From Psychroserpens sp. SPM9 (GTDB lineage: Bacteria > Bacteroidota > Bacteroidia > Flavobacteriales > Flavobacteriaceae), in the NCBI RefSeq assembly GCF_025153525.1, contig NZ_JANZNR010000005.1, forward strand, positions 62,001-126,000: 64,000 nt of DNA, in the 5' to 3' direction. The position numbers and the translations under genes are program-made. This document shows positions 61,239 through 64,000 of the stretch, piece after piece. The notes beneath the pieces were generated by a model, which made no database searches, was not told the origin of the DNA, and was given only the letters and a program-made list of their open reading frames with translations. The first letter of the stretch is position 1, and every line of letters starts with the position of its first letter.

Positions 61239-61271
61239 AAAAAAATCCGAAGTTAGTCTTCGGATTTTTTT
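61239..61271. terminator. Bidirectional intrinsic terminator
   Basis: AAAAATCCGAAG (61241-61252) pairs with CTTCGGATTTTT (61258-61269), a 12-base-pair stem with a five-base loop, between long A and T tracts. It ends the GNAT-like gene and, from the other side, the lipocalin-like gene. Confidence 0.9.
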
Positions 61272-61290
61272 ATGATGTGTATTTCAAAAA

Positions 61291-61785
61291 TTATAATTTC
61301 TCATAAACGAGTGTCAGATTTTCAAAAGCGACAATGGCGCTAAAATCTTCATTGTAAATTTCTATGGCATTTTCAAAAACTCTGGTTAGTGTATTTCCAT
61401 TAATTGAAGTTTCTAATGCATTTCGTTGGCTTGAGTCTAAGACTTCCGAAGAACTGATGTAGCCTTCAGAACAAAAGACTTCAAAATTATAATCGCCATC
61501 ACTAACAGATTTTGAAATATTAATGTCATGATGAAACGTATCGTAAGAAGTCATGGTATTATTAGCTTCAATAGTTAATGTTTCATTGACTTCACAATCG
61601 ATTTCATCTAAAATATTCTGGTTTTTGATATCATCTTTATTGATATCGGCTGTAAATCCAATATCATAATTAATTAAACGCCAAGTCCCATTGAGTGAGG
61701 CATTCGTTTCAGACGCGTCGGTAGAACACGAGGTCATTACAAACAAAAACGAAATTATAGACACTAAGGTAAGTACTTTATTCAT
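61291..61785 (-). CDS. Lipocalin-like lipoprotein
   Basis: A 164-residue lipoprotein with lipobox VMTSC (Cys near residue 20). After a short Ser/Asn linker, NGTWRLINYDIGFTADI begins a lipocalin-like domain, and further strands follow (CEVNETLTIEANNTMTSYDTF). The family is common in flavobacteria and is related in pattern to the lipoprotein at 46516-47001. It should be on the outer membrane. It is monocistronic, with the terminator at 61239-61271 behind it. Confidence 0.75.
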   Translation of the reverse strand: MNKVLTLVSIISFLFVMTSCSTDASETNASLNGTWRLINYDIGFTADINKDDIKNQNILDEIDCEVNETLTIEANNTMTSYDTFHHDINISKSVSDGDYNFEVFCSEGYISSSEVLDSSQRNALETSINGNTLTRVFENAIEIYNEDFSAIVAFENLTLVYEKL

Positions 61786-62143
61786 GGGGCTTAATCAATT
61801 TAAACCGAAAGTATAGGTATTACAGTAACTACAACAAAATACTCGATAAGTGTAATAAATTAAGGTTAAAAAGCGTACCAACAAATATTTAGGGAATGAT
61901 ATGATGACATAAAAACATCAAAACTCCATTCAATTTACTTGGAATTAGGAGGTTAAAAACAGGAGTACAATCACAATCACAGAAGTGATAATTAGCTTTC
62001 TCATTGGAGGAATTGAATTAAAAAATCGGGCAAATGTAATCTAAGAATTTGACTGTGCAAATTTTTTGTCAGCTTGTAGAAAAGAAAACGTTGAAAGCAT
62101 TAATTTTAACGACAAAACAACACCAGAAAGACTTTTAAGTCCC
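61786..62143. other. Intergenic gap of about 360 bases, possible small ORFs or gene remnants
   Basis: No clear gene or RNA. On the minus strand, 62004-61945 encodes MRKLIITSVIVIVLLFLTS and then stops; it looks like a lipoprotein signal peptide with a stop at the place of the lipobox Cys. On the plus strand a frame from about 62058 reads NFLSACRKENVESINFNDKTTP, also with a lipobox-like start, which runs on into the end of mtaB. Both may be remnants of lost lipoproteins or chance. No promoter or hairpin was convincing. Confidence 0.35.
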
Positions 62144-63475
62144 TTATACTTTGAGGGTTTCGGTATCGACAAATTTAAATCGCACCAACCCGTCTTCATC
62201 AATTTTGGTAAGTTCTACATCTTGTAAGGTATTTACTAATTCTGGATTCCAAGGTGCTTTCACTTTGACGTAGTTTTCAGTAAATCCCTGAATATAACCT
62301 TCCTTATTTTCGCTTTCAAATAAAACACTTCGGGTGCTTCCTAGTTGGTTTTCATAAAATGCGCGTCTTTTTTTAGCCGATAAACCACGAAGCATTTTAC
62401 TGCGTTTTGCTCTTAGCTTTTTAGGCACAACACCATCTAAACTTGCTGCTACTGTATTATCGCGTTCAGAATAGGTAAACACATGTAAATACGAAACATC
62501 TAATTCGGTAAGAAAATTATAGGTCTCCAAAAATAAATCCTCAGTTTCTCCAGGAAAACCAACAATCACATCAACACCTATACACGCATGTGGCATGGTT
62601 TCTTTTATTTTTCGAACACGATCTACATACAATTCTTTCATATAACGACGACGCATCAACTTTAGAAGTGTATTGCTTCCGCTTTGCAACGGAATATGAA
62701 AATGCGGCACAAATGTTTTACTTTGAGACACAAAATCTATGGTTTCATTTTTAAGTAAATTAGGCTCTATTGAAGAAATTCGTAAACGCTCAATGCCATC
62801 CACATCATCGAGTGCCTGAACGAGTTCATAAAAGGTATGTTCGTGTTTTTTGTTTCCAAATTCACCTTTCCCATAATCTCCAATATTAACGCCTGTGAGT
62901 ACAATTTCCTTGATATTTTTTTCTGAAATTTCTTTCGCATTCTGAAGCACGTTCTCTAAAGTATCACTTCTAGAAATACCTCTTGCTAAAGGAATCGTAC
63001 AATAGGTACATTTATAATCACAACCATCCTGAACTTTTAAAAATGCGCGTGTGCGATCGCCAAAAGAATAACTTCCAACATAAAAATCGGCAGCTTCAAT
63101 TTCGCAACTATGCACTTCGCCCATGTCATTTTTTGAGAGGTCATTTAAATAATCCGTAATCTTAAACTTCTCTGTGGCTCCCAGCACCAAATCAACGCCT
63201 TCAACATCAGCCAGTTCTTCGGGTTTTAATTGCGCATAACAACCAATGGCTGCAACAAATGCGTCCGGATTTATCTTTTGTGCTTGTTTGACTATAGATT
63301 TAAAACGTTTATCAGCATTCTCTGTTACCGAGCAGGTATTAATAACATAAATATCTGCCTTTTCTTTAAAATCGACACGCTCAAATCCTTCCGAAGAAAA
63401 ATTTCGAGCAATGGTAGAGGTCTCCGAAAAATTAAGCTTGCAACCCAAGGTGTAAAATGCGACTTTTTTATTCAT
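62144..63475 (-). CDS. mtaB: tRNA t6A37 methylthiotransferase MtaB
   Basis: Radical SAM enzyme of 443 residues that adds a methylthio group to t6A at position 37 of ANN-decoding tRNAs. The N-terminal methylthiotransferase domain binds one iron-sulfur cluster by C12, C48 and C79 (YTLGCKLN; INTCSV; IGCYAQ). The radical SAM cluster is C152, C156 and C159 (GCDYKCTYC). A TRAM domain is at the C-terminus (about 372-440). Length and motif distances fit MtaB rather than MiaB. A -7 box (TATTTTTG on the minus strand, 63532-63525) lies 50 bases upstream. Confidence 0.95.
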   Translation of the reverse strand: MNKKVAFYTLGCKLNFSETSTIARNFSSEGFERVDFKEKADIYVINTCSVTENADKRFKSIVKQAQKINPDAFVAAIGCYAQLKPEELADVEGVDLVLGATEKFKITDYLNDLSKNDMGEVHSCEIEAADFYVGSYSFGDRTRAFLKVQDGCDYKCTYCTIPLARGISRSDTLENVLQNAKEISEKNIKEIVLTGVNIGDYGKGEFGNKKHEHTFYELVQALDDVDGIERLRISSIEPNLLKNETIDFVSQSKTFVPHFHIPLQSGSNTLLKLMRRRYMKELYVDRVRKIKETMPHACIGVDVIVGFPGETEDLFLETYNFLTELDVSYLHVFTYSERDNTVAASLDGVVPKKLRAKRSKMLRGLSAKKRRAFYENQLGSTRSVLFESENKEGYIQGFTENYVKVKAPWNPELVNTLQDVELTKIDEDGLVRFKFVDTETLKV

Positions 63476-63554
63476 ACGTTTTTAATTTCCGTTAGCACAG
63501 AAATCTATTTATATTTACTCGTTTCAAAAATAAGAGTGGGCAAATTTACAATTA

Positions 63555-64000
63555 ATGAACAAAATGCTAAAACGAGTGCGTCATAAATCTACTTTTTCAA
63601 GACTTATTGTGAGTGTTTTAGTCCTTTTTCTCCTTTTTTCCTGCGGAAATGACAAAACTTCCACCAACGATCATCTCGTCTTTAGATATAACGAACACAA
63701 AAATATTGGTTCTCTAGATCCTGCTTTTGCAAAAGACAATGCCGATATTTGGGCAATTAATCAATTGTTTAATGGCTTGGTACAAATGGATGATCAGTTA
63801 AATGTTCAACCTTGTATTGCTAAAGAGTGGAACATTTCTGAAGATGCACTCACCTATACCTTTATACTGCGGAATGATGTTCGGTTTCATAAACACCGTA
63901 TTTTTGGAAAGGATTCTACGCGCACAGTCATAGCTTCAGATTTTGAATACAGCTTTAATCGTTTATTAGATAAAAATCTTGCCTCACCTGGACGATGGAC
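63555..64000 (+). CDS. Peptide ABC transporter-type solute-binding lipoprotein (SBP family 5), partial
   Basis: Partial gene that runs off the window end; 148 complete codons are present. An N-terminal signal with basic start (MNKMLKRVRHKSTFSRLIVS) ends in the lipobox LLFSC (Cys near residue 31); a second ATG three codons in is possible. After it FRYNEHKNIGSLDPAFAKDNADIWAINQLFNGLVQMDDQLNVQPCIAKEWNISEDALTYTFILRNDVRFH in outline is the SBP family 5 (DppA/OppA-like) N-terminal lobe. It likely binds oligopeptides. It is divergent from mtaB with 79 bases between. Confidence 0.88.
   Translation, partial: MNKMLKRVRHKSTFSRLIVSVLVLFLLFSCGNDKTSTNDHLVFRYNEHKNIGSLDPAFAKDNADIWAINQLFNGLVQMDDQLNVQPCIAKEWNISEDALTYTFILRNDVRFHKHRIFGKDSTRTVIASDFEYSFNRLLDKNLASPGRW

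Noticed and set aside
63230-63586. Open frame of 118 codons on the plus strand
   Set aside because: Antisense to the well-supported mtaB gene and then crosses into the next promoter region; translation has no protein-like pattern.
1-64000. CRISPR arrays, transposons, prophage genes and tRNA or rRNA genes
   Set aside because: Read for repeat-spacer patterns, transposase motifs, integrase signatures and RNA cloverleaf forms in all gaps; none was seen.

Overview
The window is chromosomal DNA from a member of the Bacteroidota, almost certainly a (probably marine) Flavobacteriaceae. The signs are AT-rich DNA, promoters of the TAnnTTTG type with an upstream TTTG, few visible Shine-Dalgarno sites, three proteins with a type IX secretion (T9SS) C-terminal sorting domain, DUF4252 and DUF5777 family proteins, FecI/FecR/TonB receptor modules, and a carB without its allosteric domain. 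The genus cannot be fixed from the sequence. I see no tRNA, rRNA, insertion sequence, prophage or CRISPR array. Gene density is high and several convergent gene pairs touch or overlap at their stop codons.

Layout. 0-4 kb: a WYL regulator, a small HExxH protein, an NTF2-like secreted protein, a MOSC protein and a DEAD-box helicase. 4-10 kb: two ECF sigma modules, one with an anti-sigma-like membrane protein and two exported proteins, the other with a short membrane protein, flanking a large membrane protein. 10-16 kb: the glyoxylate shunt, aceB (malate synthase) and aceA (isocitrate lyase), divergent from a RamB/ScfR-like regulator, with a perfect 14-bp palindrome between them. 16-28 kb: housekeeping and metabolism (Xaa-Pro peptidase, gcvT, a nucleoside-diphosphate-sugar epimerase-like protein, pterin dehydratase, a tail-specific protease, a YebC regulator, a glycosyltransferase, a haem-binding protein, purB). 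28-30 kb: a third ECF module with two DUF4252 proteins. 30-37 kb: an S41 lipoprotein protease, then a vitamin B12 uptake locus (TonB receptor behind a cobalamin riboswitch, and a divergent BtuFCD-like ABC transporter). 37-41.5 kb: a periplasmic TPR protein next to a decayed SCO1/SenC gene, then rmuC and an acyl-CoA thioesterase.

41.5-50.2 kb is the most unusual part. A FecI-type sigma factor, a FecR anti-sigma factor and an STN-domain TonB receptor form one operon. Divergent from it are two Asp-rich lipoproteins sharing a domain, an OB-fold-like membrane protein, a T9SS surface protein, a DUF5777 beta-barrel, a CxxCH protein, a YceI protein, and a convergent paralogue of the T9SS protein. 50-64 kb holds another T9SS protein, carB, rpmH, envelope proteins, a cardiolipin synthase with a lytic transglycosylase, a degenerate GNAT-like protein, mtaB, and the beginning of a peptide-ABC-type solute-binding lipoprotein cut by the window end.

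The genes fit a heterotroph that senses its envelope with many ECF systems, imports vitamin B12 rather than showing any synthesis genes here, and can grow on acetate or fatty acids through the glyoxylate shunt. Functions are inferred from motifs and remembered family features; no database search was run.
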